Shown here one piece after another: positions 28,241 through 39,012 of a DNA stretch of 51,477 nucleotides. Position 1 is the first letter of the stretch. Each line of letters opens with the position of its first letter. Below the pieces are notes generated by a model. The model searched no databases. It saw only the letters and a program-made list of their open reading frames with translations, and was not told where the DNA came from. Both the position numbers and the translations under genes were made by a program. Source of the stretch: Thermoleophilia bacterium (GTDB lineage: Bacteria; Actinomycetota; Thermoleophilia; Gaiellales; F1-60-MAGs149); the NCBI GenBank assembly GCA_009694475.1, contig SHUX01000003.1, positions 1 to 51,477 on the forward strand. The letters are read 5' to 3'.

Positions 28241-29310
28241 CGCTTGGCCCTCTCCGCGAGGCGCAGGAGTTCGCCCGCTATCTCCTGTGCCGCGTTGGGA
28301 CGCGCCAGCGTCTGCATCGCATGCTCCATCTGGCTGCGACGTTCGGAGTTGCCTACGATGGCGTCGATTGCCTTGCGTAGACCGTGCGGCGTCAACTGCG
28401 CATCGGAGATGACGGTGGCCGCACCCGCGGCAGCAAACGAGGCGGCGTTGAGCGTCTGGTGATCGTCTGCCGCTCCCGCCCACGGCACGAGCACCGCGGC
28501 TCGTCCGGCTGCGGCCACCTCCGCGACCGACCCGCCGGCTCGGGCAACCACGACATCGGCGGCCGCAAGCAGCACGGGCAGTGCGGTGCTGAACTCCTGC
28601 TCGTCAAACCGATCTGGACCGCCCGCCGTGCGAGCCTTGCCACGCCCCGCGATCAGATAGACGCGCTGCCCGACCGGCACGGCGTCGTCATACGCGGCAC
28701 GGAGCGCAGTGTTAATCGGGCTGGCGCCGAGCGACCCCCCGAAGGCGACGATCACGCGCTCGTCGATCCCGATGCCGAGTTGGTGCCGAGCATCAGCGCG
28801 CGTCGTCTCGAAAAAGGCGCGGTCGACAGGGCGGCCAGTGACGAGGTACTTGGCCTCCGTACGGCCAGCCACGGGAAAGGCAAGAAAGACGCGATCGACT
28901 AGCGGTGCTGCCAGCCGATTAGCGAGCCCAATTCGCGCGTCGGCCTCGCTTAACGCCGCAGGAATCGCATGCCGACGCGCCGCCACCAGCATCGGGCCAG
29001 CAACATAGCCCCCAGCCCCAAAGATGGCGTCGGGGCGAACAGCTTTGATGATGCGGGAGCACGCGAACGGGGCGACGGCTGCCCTGCCCAGGGCCCTGAC
29101 GAGCGCAAGGCTTGGGCGTCGCGGGAAGCCCTCCACGAGAAACGGCAGAAACGGGTAGCCTCGCGCTGGCACGAGCTCGGCCTCGATCCGCGTTGGTGTA
29201 CCAGCGAAGGTGACGAATGCCCCACGCTCGCGCAGGGCGTCGGCGACGGCCAGCGCTGGCGCAACGTGACCAACGGTTCCGCCAGCGGCAATTAGGATCC
29301 GCACCGGCAT
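28237..29310 (-). CDS. murG: UDP-N-acetylglucosamine--N-acetylmuramyl-(pentapeptide) pyrophosphoryl-undecaprenol GlcNAc transferase
   Basis: MPVRILIAAGGTVGHVAPALAVADALRERG; AFGGSLGASPINTAL; VVARAGGSVAEVAAAGRAAVLVPW. Confidence 0.95.
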   Translation of the reverse strand: MPVRILIAAGGTVGHVAPALAVADALRERGAFVTFAGTPTRIEAELVPARGYPFLPFLVEGFPRRPSLALVRALGRAAVAPFACSRIIKAVRPDAIFGAGGYVAGPMLVAARRHAIPAALSEADARIGLANRLAAPLVDRVFLAFPVAGRTEAKYLVTGRPVDRAFFETTRADARHQLGIGIDERVIVAFGGSLGASPINTALRAAYDDAVPVGQRVYLIAGRGKARTAGGPDRFDEQEFSTALPVLLAAADVVVARAGGSVAEVAAAGRAAVLVPWAGAADDHQTLNAASFAAAGAATVISDAQLTPHGLRKAIDAIVGNSERRSQMEHAMQTLARPNAAQEIAGELLRLAERAKR

Positions 29311-29339
29311 GTCTCCAAGGCTAGAGGACGATGCGGCGT

Positions 29340-30599
29340 CTAGCCGACATTCGTGGCGGCTCGCCGACGGGTCGCACGCGGCGCGGGACCATCGGGAGTG
29401 GGCCCTGGCGCCCGCGTGCGCTTGATCTGGGGCAGCATTTGTGGTTCGCGACTAATCGCAATCAACATACCGACCAGCGCGAGCACCACGATTCTCGACG
29501 ACGAGCCATACGAGATCAACGGCAGTGGAATACCCGTCAGCGGGAGGATGCCCATCACTGCGCCGAGGTTGACGATCGCCTGGCCCACGATCAGCGCCGT
29601 TGCACCGGCAGCGAGCAACCGTTGAAACGGATCGGCTGTCCGCATCGCGATCGTGTAGCCCGCCCAGGCAAAGACAGCAAAAAGTCCGATGATGGCAATC
29701 GATCCAACCAGCCCTAACTCTTCACCGATCACGGCAAAGATCATGTCGGTGTGCGCCTCGGGTAGAAAGTTGACTTTTTGTACGCTGCTCCCGAGCCCGG
29801 CTCCGAAGATGCCTCCCGAGCCAATCGCGATCATCGATTGCACGACCTGGTACGCGCCATCGGCACTCTGCCCCCACGGATCGAGGAACGCAAAGATGCG
29901 ATCACGCCGGTACGGCGCCGCGTACACCAACAACGCCCCGAGCAACATGCCAGCACTGATCAGCTTGGCCAGCAGCAGCTTCTTCGTCCCTGCCACAACC
30001 AGCAGCGCCAACACCATGATGCAAATCGCAATCGTCGTACCGAGATCGGGCTGCACCATGATCAGAGCGCAGACGATGCCCACGACGAGCCCAATGGGCA
30101 TCAGAATCTCTCGGACGTTTTCTGGCGGACGCTTTTTGGTTGTCAGCATCGCCGCGACAATTACGAGCGTCCCGATCTTCGCAAACTCTGACGGTTGAAT
30201 CGTGATTGGTCCGAGCGCGAGCCAGCGGGCAGCACCATTGGCTGTAACGCCAATCCCGGGGACCTTCACGGCAACAAGCCCAATCAGCGCGACAATAAAG
30301 ACGACTGGCGCAAAGCGGCGCAACCAGCCGGCAGGTACGAAAACCAGTCCGACCATTAGCGCCACACCAATCACCGTGTACAACAGTCCGGTCTTGATGA
30401 AGTACAACGAGTCGAAATTAAACTCGGAGTGCGTCATCGCATACGCGCTGGACGCCGAGTAGACCATCAGTTGCCCGAATACCGTCAGAACGATCGTGAC
30501 GATCCCCAAGACCTCCGCCTCGAGCGGCAATTTGCGCCGCAGCAGCCGCGGGGCAGTGTCATTAGAACGAAACAGTCGAAGCGGGTTTGCGCGTTTCAC
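29340..30599 (-). CDS. ftsW: Lipid II polymerase / SEDS protein
   Basis: SEDS topology; QPSEFAKIGTLVIVAAML, VQPDLGTTIAICIMVLALL, GIPLPLISYGSSSRIVVLALVGML. Confidence 0.94.
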   Translation of the reverse strand: MKRANPLRLFRSNDTAPRLLRRKLPLEAEVLGIVTIVLTVFGQLMVYSASSAYAMTHSEFNFDSLYFIKTGLLYTVIGVALMVGLVFVPAGWLRRFAPVVFIVALIGLVAVKVPGIGVTANGAARWLALGPITIQPSEFAKIGTLVIVAAMLTTKKRPPENVREILMPIGLVVGIVCALIMVQPDLGTTIAICIMVLALLVVAGTKKLLLAKLISAGMLLGALLVYAAPYRRDRIFAFLDPWGQSADGAYQVVQSMIAIGSGGIFGAGLGSSVQKVNFLPEAHTDMIFAVIGEELGLVGSIAIIGLFAVFAWAGYTIAMRTADPFQRLLAAGATALIVGQAIVNLGAVMGILPLTGIPLPLISYGSSSRIVVLALVGMLIAISREPQMLPQIKRTRAPGPTPDGPAPRATRRRAATNVG

Positions 30600-30642
30600 A
30601 CCGGTGGTTTCGCCACCCGCTTGGCATCCCCTCTACCTCGTA

Positions 30643-31929
30643 CTACATCGCGCCGAGCGCTGTCACGAGCGCCCGAAACTGCTCGCCGCGAGCGACGTAA
30701 TCAGCAAACTCGTCGAAGCTGGCGCAGGCGGGCGCAAGCAGCACATGCTGACCAGCACTCGAATCGTGCGCGGCCGTGTGGAAGGCGGCGGCAAAATCCT
30801 CACACAGCACTGCATCGACACCGGCCTCGGCCAGCGTGTCGACCATACGCGCCCCCGCTGGCCCCGTCAGATAGGCGCAGAGAATGCGGCCGGGCAGTGC
30901 GGCGGCGAGCGGCGCAAAATCGGCGCCCTTATCGCTCCCACCGAGAATCAACCGCACGGCGCCATCGGGAAACGCAGTCAGCGCCTTGAGCGTCGCATCG
31001 ACATTCGTCGCCTTCGAGTCGTTCCAGAACCGTACACCTCCCAAGCTGCCGCAATCTTCAAGTCGGTGTGGGACGGGCACGAAATCGCGCACGGCCGCGG
31101 CAACGCAATCGAGCGAGACACCGACAGCCTGCACGAGCGCGGCGGCCACAGCCACGTTCTCGCGATTGTGGTCGCCCAGCAGCAGCCCGTGCGCAAACCC
31201 AAGTGCCTCCGCATCCGCGCCACGAACACGCACGATCTCTCCATCACCAGGCAGGCGCGAGAGGTCGGCGCAACGAGGATCGTCGTCGTTGAGGACAGCG
31301 ACGTCGCTAACGTCCTGGGTCTCAAAGATCCGCAACTTCGCGCGCTCGTAGGCTTCGATGGAGCCGTGTCGATCTAGATGATCCGGCGTGATGTTCGTCA
31401 CCGCCGCGGCATCACACCGAAAGCTGATGATGTCCTCTAACTGAAAACTCGACAGTTCGCAGACCACGATAGAGCCCTGCGGGAGGTGCACGGCGACGTC
31501 ACACAGGGCGGTGCCTACATTGCCGCAGACGACGTATGGCAATGCAGCCGCGTAGAGCATCGCGCCGACTAGCTCGGTCGTTGTAGTCTTGCCATTGGTT
31601 CCCGTCACCCCAATCACGCGCGCGCCGGGCGGTAGCAGCCGATAGCCGAGCTCGGCCTCCGCCCAAATCGGCAGCGCGAGTGCTCGCGCCGCGACGAGCA
31701 GTGGATGGGCGCTCGGGACGCCTGGACTCTTGATGACGACGTCGAACTCCGCCACGTCGACGGCCTCCGGCGCCACGATGGCGCAGGGCGCGTCGGTACT
31801 CTCGGTTGGCTCGTCGTCGACGAGCGTCACCTCCACGCCAGCCTCCAGCAACGCTCGTGCCGCGGCGCAACCAGAGCGCGCAGCGCCAAGCACGAGCGGA
31901 TGTCTCGGTAACTCGAGGTCGCCGCTCAT
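30643..31929 (-). CDS. murD: UDP-N-acetylmuramoylalanine--D-glutamate ligase
   Basis: GVTGTNGKTTTTELVGAML, VCELSSFQLEDI, VPHRLEDCGSLGGVRFWNDSKATNVDATLKAL. Confidence 0.95.
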   Translation of the reverse strand: MSGDLELPRHPLVLGAARSGCAAARALLEAGVEVTLVDDEPTESTDAPCAIVAPEAVDVAEFDVVIKSPGVPSAHPLLVAARALALPIWAEAELGYRLLPPGARVIGVTGTNGKTTTTELVGAMLYAAALPYVVCGNVGTALCDVAVHLPQGSIVVCELSSFQLEDIISFRCDAAAVTNITPDHLDRHGSIEAYERAKLRIFETQDVSDVAVLNDDDPRCADLSRLPGDGEIVRVRGADAEALGFAHGLLLGDHNRENVAVAAALVQAVGVSLDCVAAAVRDFVPVPHRLEDCGSLGGVRFWNDSKATNVDATLKALTAFPDGAVRLILGGSDKGADFAPLAAALPGRILCAYLTGPAGARMVDTLAEAGVDAVLCEDFAAAFHTAAHDSSAGQHVLLAPACASFDEFADYVARGEQFRALVTALGAM

Positions 31930-32987
31930 GTGTACTGGTTAAAGCGCATGTAGTAGAGGACGAAAGCGATTGAGGCAAAGATCGACGCGACGATCAGGAA
32001 ACGGAACATGATCCTGGTTTCACTCCAGGCCTTCATCTCGAAGTGATGATGAATTGGCGCCATCAAAAAAACGCGCCGACCAAAGCGACGGAAGCTGATC
32101 ACTTGGATAATCACGCTGGCGGCCTCGGCCACGAAGATACCGCCGATCAGGGGCAGCAGGAGCTCTGTCTTTGTGAAGATCGCGAAACCTGCCAACGCAC
32201 CCCCGAGCGCGAGCGAGCCGGTGTCGCCCATAAAGACCTCAGCCGGATGGCTGTTAAACCAGAGAAACCCGACGCAGGCGCCCAACAGGGCGGCGGCCAG
32301 GATCGCGAGATCGAGCGTCTCGGTTGTCGCACGCTGCAGGTCGAAGAGTCCAGGGCCGGTGGTGGTGCTGTCGATGCCCGGCATCGACAGCGCGCGCTGG
32401 CCGACTTGGAAACCGATCACACACATTGATGTAAAGGCGAGCATGGCGATCGTCGAGGTACCTGCGGCCAAGCCATCCAGGCCGTCGGTGAGGTTGACGG
32501 CGTTGGAGGCACCAACCACGATCAAGAAGACCAGCACGTACCAGGCTAGACCTAGCTCGAGATGGATGTCGGCGATCGGGAGAAAGATGCGGGTCGAGAT
32601 TCCCTGATGGACGGCGATAAAGCAGATCCCGATCGAGATGATCAGCTGACCGACCAGCTTCCATCGTCCTCGCAGACCGAGCGAGCGTCGGCGAATCACG
32701 CTCAGGTAGTCGTCGATAAAGCCAATCAGTCCACAACCAATCATCGCGCCGAGCACCGCGAGGCTGCGGGCCCCGTAGGACGAGAAGATCATGTACGGCA
32801 CCAGCGTCGCGATGACGATCATGAGGCCGCCCATGGTGGGCGTGCCGGATTTGGTCTGATGCCCCTCCGGCCCTTCAAGGCGGATGCGCTGTCCGACCTT
32901 GTAGCGACGCAGGAGCGCTACGAACCGCGGACCCGCGAAGATCGAGATCAGGATCGCGACAACGCCGGAAGCGAGCACGTTGGTCAT
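31926..32987 (-). CDS. mraY: Phospho-N-acetylmuramoyl-pentapeptide-transferase
   Basis: GTPTMGGLMIVIATLVPY, NAVNLTDGLDGLAAG, MAPIHHHFEMKAWSE. Confidence 0.96.
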   Translation of the reverse strand: MTNVLASGVVAILISIFAGPRFVALLRRYKVGQRIRLEGPEGHQTKSGTPTMGGLMIVIATLVPYMIFSSYGARSLAVLGAMIGCGLIGFIDDYLSVIRRRSLGLRGRWKLVGQLIISIGICFIAVHQGISTRIFLPIADIHLELGLAWYVLVFLIVVGASNAVNLTDGLDGLAAGTSTIAMLAFTSMCVIGFQVGQRALSMPGIDSTTTGPGLFDLQRATTETLDLAILAAALLGACVGFLWFNSHPAEVFMGDTGSLALGGALAGFAIFTKTELLLPLIGGIFVAEAASVIIQVISFRRFGRRVFLMAPIHHHFEMKAWSETRIMFRFLIVASIFASIAFVLYYMRFNQYT

Positions 32988-34354
32988 GCTGCGGTGTCCC
33001 CGAGGCGCTCTGCGAGCAGAGCCGGCACGACCTCTAGTCCGGCGGCACGCGAACCCTTGACGAGCACGCGATCGCCCGCCTGCAGCGTCGTCAGCAGCAG
33101 CTCGACGGCAGCGTCGGCGTCGGCGACCGCTAAGCCAGCCACGTCATCACCGGCTCCGTCGAGATAGGCGCGTGCGAGATCCCCCACGGCGACCACCATA
33201 TCGACCCCGACCCTCGCTGCGAGCGCTCCAGCCTCGCGGTGGTACCGCTCTGCCTCTGGCCCGAGCTCGGCCATCAGCCCCAGCACGGCGATACGACGCC
33301 CCTCTGTGGGGGTCTCTGCCAACAGCCGCAACGCTGCCTCCAGTGAGGCCGGGTTGGCGTTGTAGGCATCGTTGACGATGTCGATGCTGCTGCCAATGCG
33401 CTGTGTTTCGCCACGCCAGCGCGGCAGGGGAATATCGCTTGCGCGCTCGGCGACACGTTCAAGGTCGAGACCGAGCAGGTGGCAAACGGCGATGACAGCA
33501 GCCAAATTGCGAGCATGGTGCCGGCCAAGGAGATTGGTATTGAGGGCGAGGATCTCGCCCTGAACGAGATATTTTAGGTCCTGTCCATCAGCGCGAACGA
33601 TCCGATCGACGAGTTGGACATCCGAGCCAGCCTCATCGCCAAAGGTCGTAATCTGCGCGTCGGCTGGCAGGTACGGGTCCAGCAGCGGTTCGGCAAACGG
33701 CAGAACCAGCAGTCCACCGTTGCGGAGCCCCTCGGCGATCTCCGCCTTGGCCGCCGCAATCGCCTCAGGCGAGCCGAGCAGTTCCATATGCGCCACGCCG
33801 ACGTTCGTAATCACAGCGATGTCGGGAGCGGCAATTGCGCACAGTTCGGCAATCTGCCCTTTGCCGCGCATTGCCAACTCGCAGACCACAACCTCGGTGT
33901 CCTCGTTGATGCGCGTGAGGGTCAGCGGATAGCCAATCTCGTTGTTGTGCCCCTCAAGCGCGGTGACGACCCGCCGTTGGTCAGCGATCAGGTGCGCAAG
34001 CGCGTCCTTCGTGGAGGTTTTGCCCGTGCTGCCGGTAATGCCGACGCGCCGTGCCAGCGTGGCCGACGCGTTGACATCACCGAGACACTGCAGGCAGCGA
34101 ATACTCGAGAACGTCGCCAGAATCGTCGGGATCGTGGTCTCGAGCGCCCCTTCGACGTGGTCCTCTTCGACGACGACCGCAATTGCGCCGGCGGCCGTGG
34201 CCGCCTCGATGTGATCGACTCCGCCACGAATGGCGACAAAGAGATCACCAGGCTCGACCAGTCGCGAGTCGATCGCGACGCCCGTGGCCCGCGCCTCAGG
34301 GTCGCCACGCATGACAATCGAGGCCGGTACATCGACGAGTTTGAGGGGAATCAC
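32984..34354 (-). CDS. murF: UDP-N-acetylmuramoyl-tripeptide--D-alanyl-D-alanine ligase
   Basis: GTG start VIPLKLVDVPASIVMRGDPEARATGVAIDSR; GITGSTGKTSTKDALAHL; IVNDAYNANPASLEAALRLL. Confidence 0.93.
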   Translation of the reverse strand: MIPLKLVDVPASIVMRGDPEARATGVAIDSRLVEPGDLFVAIRGGVDHIEAATAAGAIAVVVEEDHVEGALETTIPTILATFSSIRCLQCLGDVNASATLARRVGITGSTGKTSTKDALAHLIADQRRVVTALEGHNNEIGYPLTLTRINEDTEVVVCELAMRGKGQIAELCAIAAPDIAVITNVGVAHMELLGSPEAIAAAKAEIAEGLRNGGLLVLPFAEPLLDPYLPADAQITTFGDEAGSDVQLVDRIVRADGQDLKYLVQGEILALNTNLLGRHHARNLAAVIAVCHLLGLDLERVAERASDIPLPRWRGETQRIGSSIDIVNDAYNANPASLEAALRLLAETPTEGRRIAVLGLMAELGPEAERYHREAGALAARVGVDMVVAVGDLARAYLDGAGDDVAGLAVADADAAVELLLTTLQAGDRVLVKGSRAAGLEVVPALLAERLGDTAA

Positions 34355-35766
34355 GCCAACACCTCGCGCGCAACCACGCGATCGTCGAAGGGCGTCACGA
34401 CGCCGCCACTGTCCTGGCCCTGCTCGTGGCCCTTGCCGGCGATCAGAACGACGTCGCCCGGCCCTGCCAAGGCAATCGAGCGGGCGATCGCAGCGCGACG
34501 GTCCAACTCGACCTCTACCTGACCCTCGGCACCGACGAGCGCTTCGTCGACAATCGCCTGGGGGTCCTCGGAGCGCGGATTGTCGGATGTGATGATCACA
34601 TGGTCGGCCAGCGCACACGCCACACGAGCCATCTCGGGCCGCTTGCCACGATCGCGATCGCCCCCACAGCCGAACACGACGATCACGCGTCCGCTTGCGA
34701 GTTGCCGCAGCGCGCGTAGGACGTTGGCGAGTGCGTCCGCCGTGTGCGCGTAGTCGACGATGACGGCGAAGGGCTCGTCGCTGCTGACAACCTCGAGGCG
34801 CCCAGGCACGCCTGGCACTGCGGCGAGTCCGGTCACTATGGACTCCATGCCAAGACCAGCTAAGCCGGCTGTGCTGGCGGCCGCCAGCGCGTTCTCGACG
34901 TTAAAGAGCCCGACGAGGTGCGTCTCGATATTGGCCTCGCCCCACGGGCTGCAAAGGCGAAAACGCGTGCCGGCAGGGCCGAGCGAGATCTGCTCGGCAC
35001 GAACCTCGGCAGCGGCCGTAGCGACGCCGAAGCGGAGGTCTGCGGCAAGCTTGCAGCCGTAGGCATCGTCGGCGTTCGTAGCTGTCGGGCAGCGTCCATC
35101 GAACAGCAATGCCTTCGCCGCGAAATAGGCGTCCATGCTCGGGTGGTAGTCGAGATGATCACGCGTCAGGTTGGTAAAGGCCGCAGCGGCAAACCTGACT
35201 CCCCCCTCGCGCTGCTGCTCGAGGGCGTGCGACGAGACCTCCATCGCGCAGGCCGTGTCGCCGGCGTCGACCATGCGACGCAGATCGCGATGGAGATCGA
35301 TCGCCTCTGCTGTCGTACGCGCTGCTGCCTCACCAGTACCACCAATCCGTCGTTCAATCGTGCCGAGTAGACCGGTCTGATGCCCGGCCGCCGTCAGGAT
35401 TGCGTGCTGGAGGTAGGCCGTCGTCGTCTTACCGTTGGTGCCGGTGACGGCCAGCACGCGGAGGTCGTGCGAGGGGTGACCAAAAAACGTGTCTGCGAGG
35501 GGGCCCATCACGGCGCGTGTGGACGCAGCGACAACCTGCACAACGGCGATTGGCAGCACACGCTCAACGACGAGGGCGACTGCACCAGCGGCGATAGCCG
35601 CCTCGGCGTGGTCGTGTCCGTCCGTGCTCGTACCTGGAGCGCAGAAGAACAATGTCCCGTCGGCGACCCGTCGCGAGTCGTACGCGAGATCGACGACGTC
35701 AACTCCAGCAATTGGGAGCGTCGTGCCCCGCGCTAGAACGGGACCGAGGAGGTCCGTAAGCAGCAC
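34351..35766 (-). CDS. murE: UDP-N-acetylmuramyl-tripeptide synthetase
   Basis: AVTGTNGKTTTAYLQHAILTAAGHQTGLLGTIE; DYAHTADALANVLRALR; ITSDNPRSEDPQAIV. Confidence 0.95.
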   Translation of the reverse strand: MLLTDLLGPVLARGTTLPIAGVDVVDLAYDSRRVADGTLFFCAPGTSTDGHDHAEAAIAAGAVALVVERVLPIAVVQVVAASTRAVMGPLADTFFGHPSHDLRVLAVTGTNGKTTTAYLQHAILTAAGHQTGLLGTIERRIGGTGEAAARTTAEAIDLHRDLRRMVDAGDTACAMEVSSHALEQQREGGVRFAAAAFTNLTRDHLDYHPSMDAYFAAKALLFDGRCPTATNADDAYGCKLAADLRFGVATAAAEVRAEQISLGPAGTRFRLCSPWGEANIETHLVGLFNVENALAAASTAGLAGLGMESIVTGLAAVPGVPGRLEVVSSDEPFAVIVDYAHTADALANVLRALRQLASGRVIVVFGCGGDRDRGKRPEMARVACALADHVIITSDNPRSEDPQAIVDEALVGAEGQVEVELDRRAAIARSIALAGPGDVVLIAGKGHEQGQDSGGVVTPFDDRVVAREVLA

Positions 35767-35850
35767 TATGCGACTAATCCTAGTCCGCGCACCCCGTGCA
35801 TGCCTCTGTTCTGGCCGTTTCCACGTCGCGATCGGCTCCGGGTGCTCGGC

Positions 35851-37602
35851 CTACCCCGTCGTCGTGCTGGGTTGATCCTGCTGGATGCCGAGCGCAATCA
35901 GAGCTCGCTCGGTCAGTTTGGCAAAGGCCGGCCCAGCGACTTCGCCGCCGTAGTACTGACCTCCGCGCGGCTGGTCGACCATGATCAGTGTCAGGACACG
36001 CGGGTTCTTGACCGGAGCGAAGCCGACGAACCAGGCCAGGTACCGGTGATCAGAATACTCACCATTTTTGTCAATCTTCTTCGTGGTCCCGGTCTTGCCT
36101 GCGACCGAATAGCCTGGGATTTGTGCTGCCGAGCCCGTACCCTGGTCGGAGACAACACCCTCGAGCATGCCGATGAGCGTACGCGCGGCACGGGCTGGCA
36201 TGACGCGTTTTTGCTGGAGTCCAACAGGTCCTTGGCCGTCGATCCGCGTCACGACGTGAGGCGTGGTCTGCACACCGCTGTTGGCGATCGTGGCATACAG
36301 TTGAGCGATCTGAATTGGCGTTGCCGCGATACCGTGGCCAATCGGAATGTTGAGAGGTGAGGTACCCGACCAATCCTGATACGCCGGCACGATGCCCGCT
36401 ACCTCACCGGGTAGGTCGATGCCTGTTGGCATGCCAAAGCCAAAGCGATCGATCCACTGGGATAGCACGCTGTCCTTGGCACCAGACGTCGAGAGGTGCT
36501 CGTAGGCGAGTTTGGCAATGCCGATGTTGGAGGACTCGCGGAGCGCCTCCGTGGCCGTCTTGACGCCGGGATTGGGATGCGAGTCGTGCAGGATGCCGTC
36601 GTACAGTTGCCATCCGTCGCCAACGTCTACCGTTGTTGTCGGCTGGATGCGTCCGGTTGCGAGCCCCGCCCCCAACGTGACTGCCTTAAACGTCGAGCCT
36701 GGCTCGTAGACGTCGGTGATTCCACGCAGGCGAACTTGGTCATTCGTAGCCTGCCGATAGTCCCCGTTTGTGGGAGCGGGAGCAGATGCCATTGCGAGGA
36801 TCTCCCCGGTCTTCGGGTCCATCACGATCGCGGTCACGGCCTTCGCGCGATAGGTCGCGCGCGTCTCTGCCGTAACCCCCTCCGCCTCAATCTGGATCTG
36901 CCGGTCGAGCCCGGTGCTAATCGTGTGGCCGGGGCGCATGACCTCGGTCCGGATCACGCTGATGGCGTTGCCACCTGGATCCTCCGTGCGCACCTCGAGA
37001 CCATCCGTGCCGCGCAAGATCTTGTCGTATTGCAGCTCGAGCCCGGCGAGGCCCTTGCCCTCCAGATCGGTCACGCCGATCACTGGAGTGGCGATCGCAC
37101 TTGGGTAGACCCGGCGATCCTCGGCAGTAAAGTCAAGTCCTTTTAGCCCCATCGCCTGGACGCGTTTGGCGGCCGCTTCGGGGACTTGGCGCGCCAGATC
37201 GACGTGGACGGCACCCGTTCCTTCGAGCCGCTGCATGATCGTGTCGGGAGACTCTCCGCTGGCTTCGGCGATGGCGGCCACCACCCGCGCCGGGTCGCTA
37301 ATCATCGCTGGTGTGGCACCAATCGTGCTGGCCTGTTCGGTCATGGCCAAGCGATAGCCATCACGGTCGAGAATGGCGCCGCGCGGTGCAGTCGTGACCA
37401 GCTCAACGCGATGCTGCCCACTGGCGCGCTTGGCGTACCAGCCTCCATCGACGACCTGCATTTGGACGGCCCGCCCAAGGCAGACCGCGAGGCAGAGCGC
37501 TGCCGCAACCAGCAACCAGCGAATGCGTCGCGCCGGCGGAGGGGTCGTGCGTTGACGGACGGGGCGGCGCGGCGTTCTCGGAGGAGCGGAGCGCGTTGCC
37601 AC
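35851..37602 (-). CDS. ftsI: Septal peptidoglycan transpeptidase (class B PBP)
   Basis: YEPGSTFKAVTLGAGLATG (SxxK), ESSNIGIAKLA (SxN), VAGKTGTTKKID (KTG). Confidence 0.95.
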   Translation of the reverse strand: MATRSAPPRTPRRPVRQRTTPPPARRIRWLLVAAALCLAVCLGRAVQMQVVDGGWYAKRASGQHRVELVTTAPRGAILDRDGYRLAMTEQASTIGATPAMISDPARVVAAIAEASGESPDTIMQRLEGTGAVHVDLARQVPEAAAKRVQAMGLKGLDFTAEDRRVYPSAIATPVIGVTDLEGKGLAGLELQYDKILRGTDGLEVRTEDPGGNAISVIRTEVMRPGHTISTGLDRQIQIEAEGVTAETRATYRAKAVTAIVMDPKTGEILAMASAPAPTNGDYRQATNDQVRLRGITDVYEPGSTFKAVTLGAGLATGRIQPTTTVDVGDGWQLYDGILHDSHPNPGVKTATEALRESSNIGIAKLAYEHLSTSGAKDSVLSQWIDRFGFGMPTGIDLPGEVAGIVPAYQDWSGTSPLNIPIGHGIAATPIQIAQLYATIANSGVQTTPHVVTRIDGQGPVGLQQKRVMPARAARTLIGMLEGVVSDQGTGSAAQIPGYSVAGKTGTTKKIDKNGEYSDHRYLAWFVGFAPVKNPRVLTLIMVDQPRGGQYYGGEVAGPAFAKLTERALIALGIQQDQPSTTTG

Positions 37603-37603
37603 G

Positions 37604-38041
37604 TTAGTGAGTCTGCAGATCCTTCGGGATCTTGATGGGCAGCGTGCGCATCGCCTGTGACGGCACCAGCACCATGCCGTAGGCGGCCGCAGCCTGCTCC
37701 ACGCGCCCGTCGGCGAGGCGTTGCTCTGTCTCGGCCTGGATGTTCGAGGCGTCGTTCTGGGTTGCCTCGACCTGCGTGCGCAACTCGCCAGCCTGCATCG
37801 TGGACCGCAACGACGAGACGTGGAGAAAGACGATCACCGACAGCACGACACCGACGAGGGCAATCAGCGTGGCGATCCAAAATGGCGCGAGCCGTCCACC
37901 GACGGATGCCCGTGCTGTGCGGCTGTGGTGCGTCGTTGCACGCCGGCGCGGTGCTGCTTTGACACCGCTAATTGGGCGTGGAGCGGGCTTGCGTCGCGGC
38001 CGCGAGGGGGCTGTGCTCGGGCGTGGAACGGCGACGGCCAT
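37604..38041 (-). CDS. FtsL-like small bitopic division protein
   Basis: Single TM LAPFWIATLIALVGVVLSVIVFLHV then coiled-coil-like region; position between rsmH and ftsI. Confidence 0.75.
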   Translation of the reverse strand: MAVAVPRPSTAPSRPRRKPAPRPISGVKAAPRRRATTHHSRTARASVGGRLAPFWIATLIALVGVVLSVIVFLHVSSLRSTMQAGELRTQVEATQNDASNIQAETEQRLADGRVEQAAAAYGMVLVPSQAMRTLPIKIPKDLQTH

Positions 38042-39012
38042 CAGGCGGCGTCCTGCGTGAGTGCTGCGGTCGTGCGTTCGGCGACGCGCAACCGCGATGA
38101 CGCTGCACGAGGATTGCGGTCCAACTCGGCCGAGCCGGGGCGAATCACGCGTGTCGTGAGGACACGCAGCGTGGCCTCACGAGCGCAACCGCAGATCGGC
38201 AGATCCGGCGGGCAGGTGCAGGGTGCGGAGGCGTCGCGGAAGCGCTCCTTGACGATGCGGTCCTCGAGCGAGTGGAACGAGATGACGGCGATTCGACCAC
38301 CCGGCTTGAGAATGTGCATTGCCGCATCGAGGCCCTCTTCGACCATCGCCAGCTCGTCGTTGACGGCGATCCGCAGCGACTGGAAGACGCGCTTGGCGGG
38401 ATGGCCTGAGCCGAACTGCGCGGGCGTGGGGATGGCGTGACGAATCGTGTCGACTAGATCAGCACTGCGCTCGTACGGCTGCGAGGTACGGCGGCGGCAG
38501 ATGGCACGGGCGATCTGCCGGCTGTAGCGCTCTTCGCCGTAGCGGCTGAAGAGATCGGCGAGGTCGCGCTCTGACAGTTCGGCGAGCAGGTCGGCAGCGG
38601 TCTGTCCCCCGCGCGGGTCCATGCGCATGTCGAGCGGCGCATCGACGGCGTAGGAGAAGCCGCGTTCGGGCTGGTCGATCTGCATCGACGAGACGCCTAG
38701 GTCGAGCAGCATCGCGTCGGCCTGCACGCCCTCGACGGCGAGTGAGCGGAAGCCGTCAACGAAGTCGCGCTTAAGCAGGCGTACAGCCATATCGGGGTGC
38801 GAGGCTCGGAACGAGCGAGCGCGGTTCTCGACGGACGGGTCACGATCGATGGCGACGTAGGCGCCACGTCCCTGCATCAACTCGGCCAGCATCGTGGCGT
38901 GGCCGCCAGCACCAAAGGTGCCGTCGACGACAGTCATGCCGGGCTGCACGTCGAGGAGAGCAACGACCTCGTGCGCGAGTACAGGATCGTGGATAGCGGC
39001 GTTAGTGGGCAT
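38041..39012 (-). CDS. rsmH: 16S rRNA (cytosine(1402)-N(4))-methyltransferase
   Basis: MPTNAAIHDPVLAHEVVALLDVQPGMTVVDGTFGAGGHATMLAELM; SFHSLEDRIVKERFRD. Confidence 0.95.
   Translation of the reverse strand: MPTNAAIHDPVLAHEVVALLDVQPGMTVVDGTFGAGGHATMLAELMQGRGAYVAIDRDPSVENRARSFRASHPDMAVRLLKRDFVDGFRSLAVEGVQADAMLLDLGVSSMQIDQPERGFSYAVDAPLDMRMDPRGGQTAADLLAELSERDLADLFSRYGEERYSRQIARAICRRRTSQPYERSADLVDTIRHAIPTPAQFGSGHPAKRVFQSLRIAVNDELAMVEEGLDAAMHILKPGGRIAVISFHSLEDRIVKERFRDASAPCTCPPDLPICGCAREATLRVLTTRVIRPGSAELDRNPRAASSRLRVAERTTAALTQDAA

Noticed and set aside
26933-28483. Extended MurC (516 aa)
   Set aside because: The N-terminal 81 residues overlap murG out of frame; real start is MSVHLVGIGGAG at 28240.
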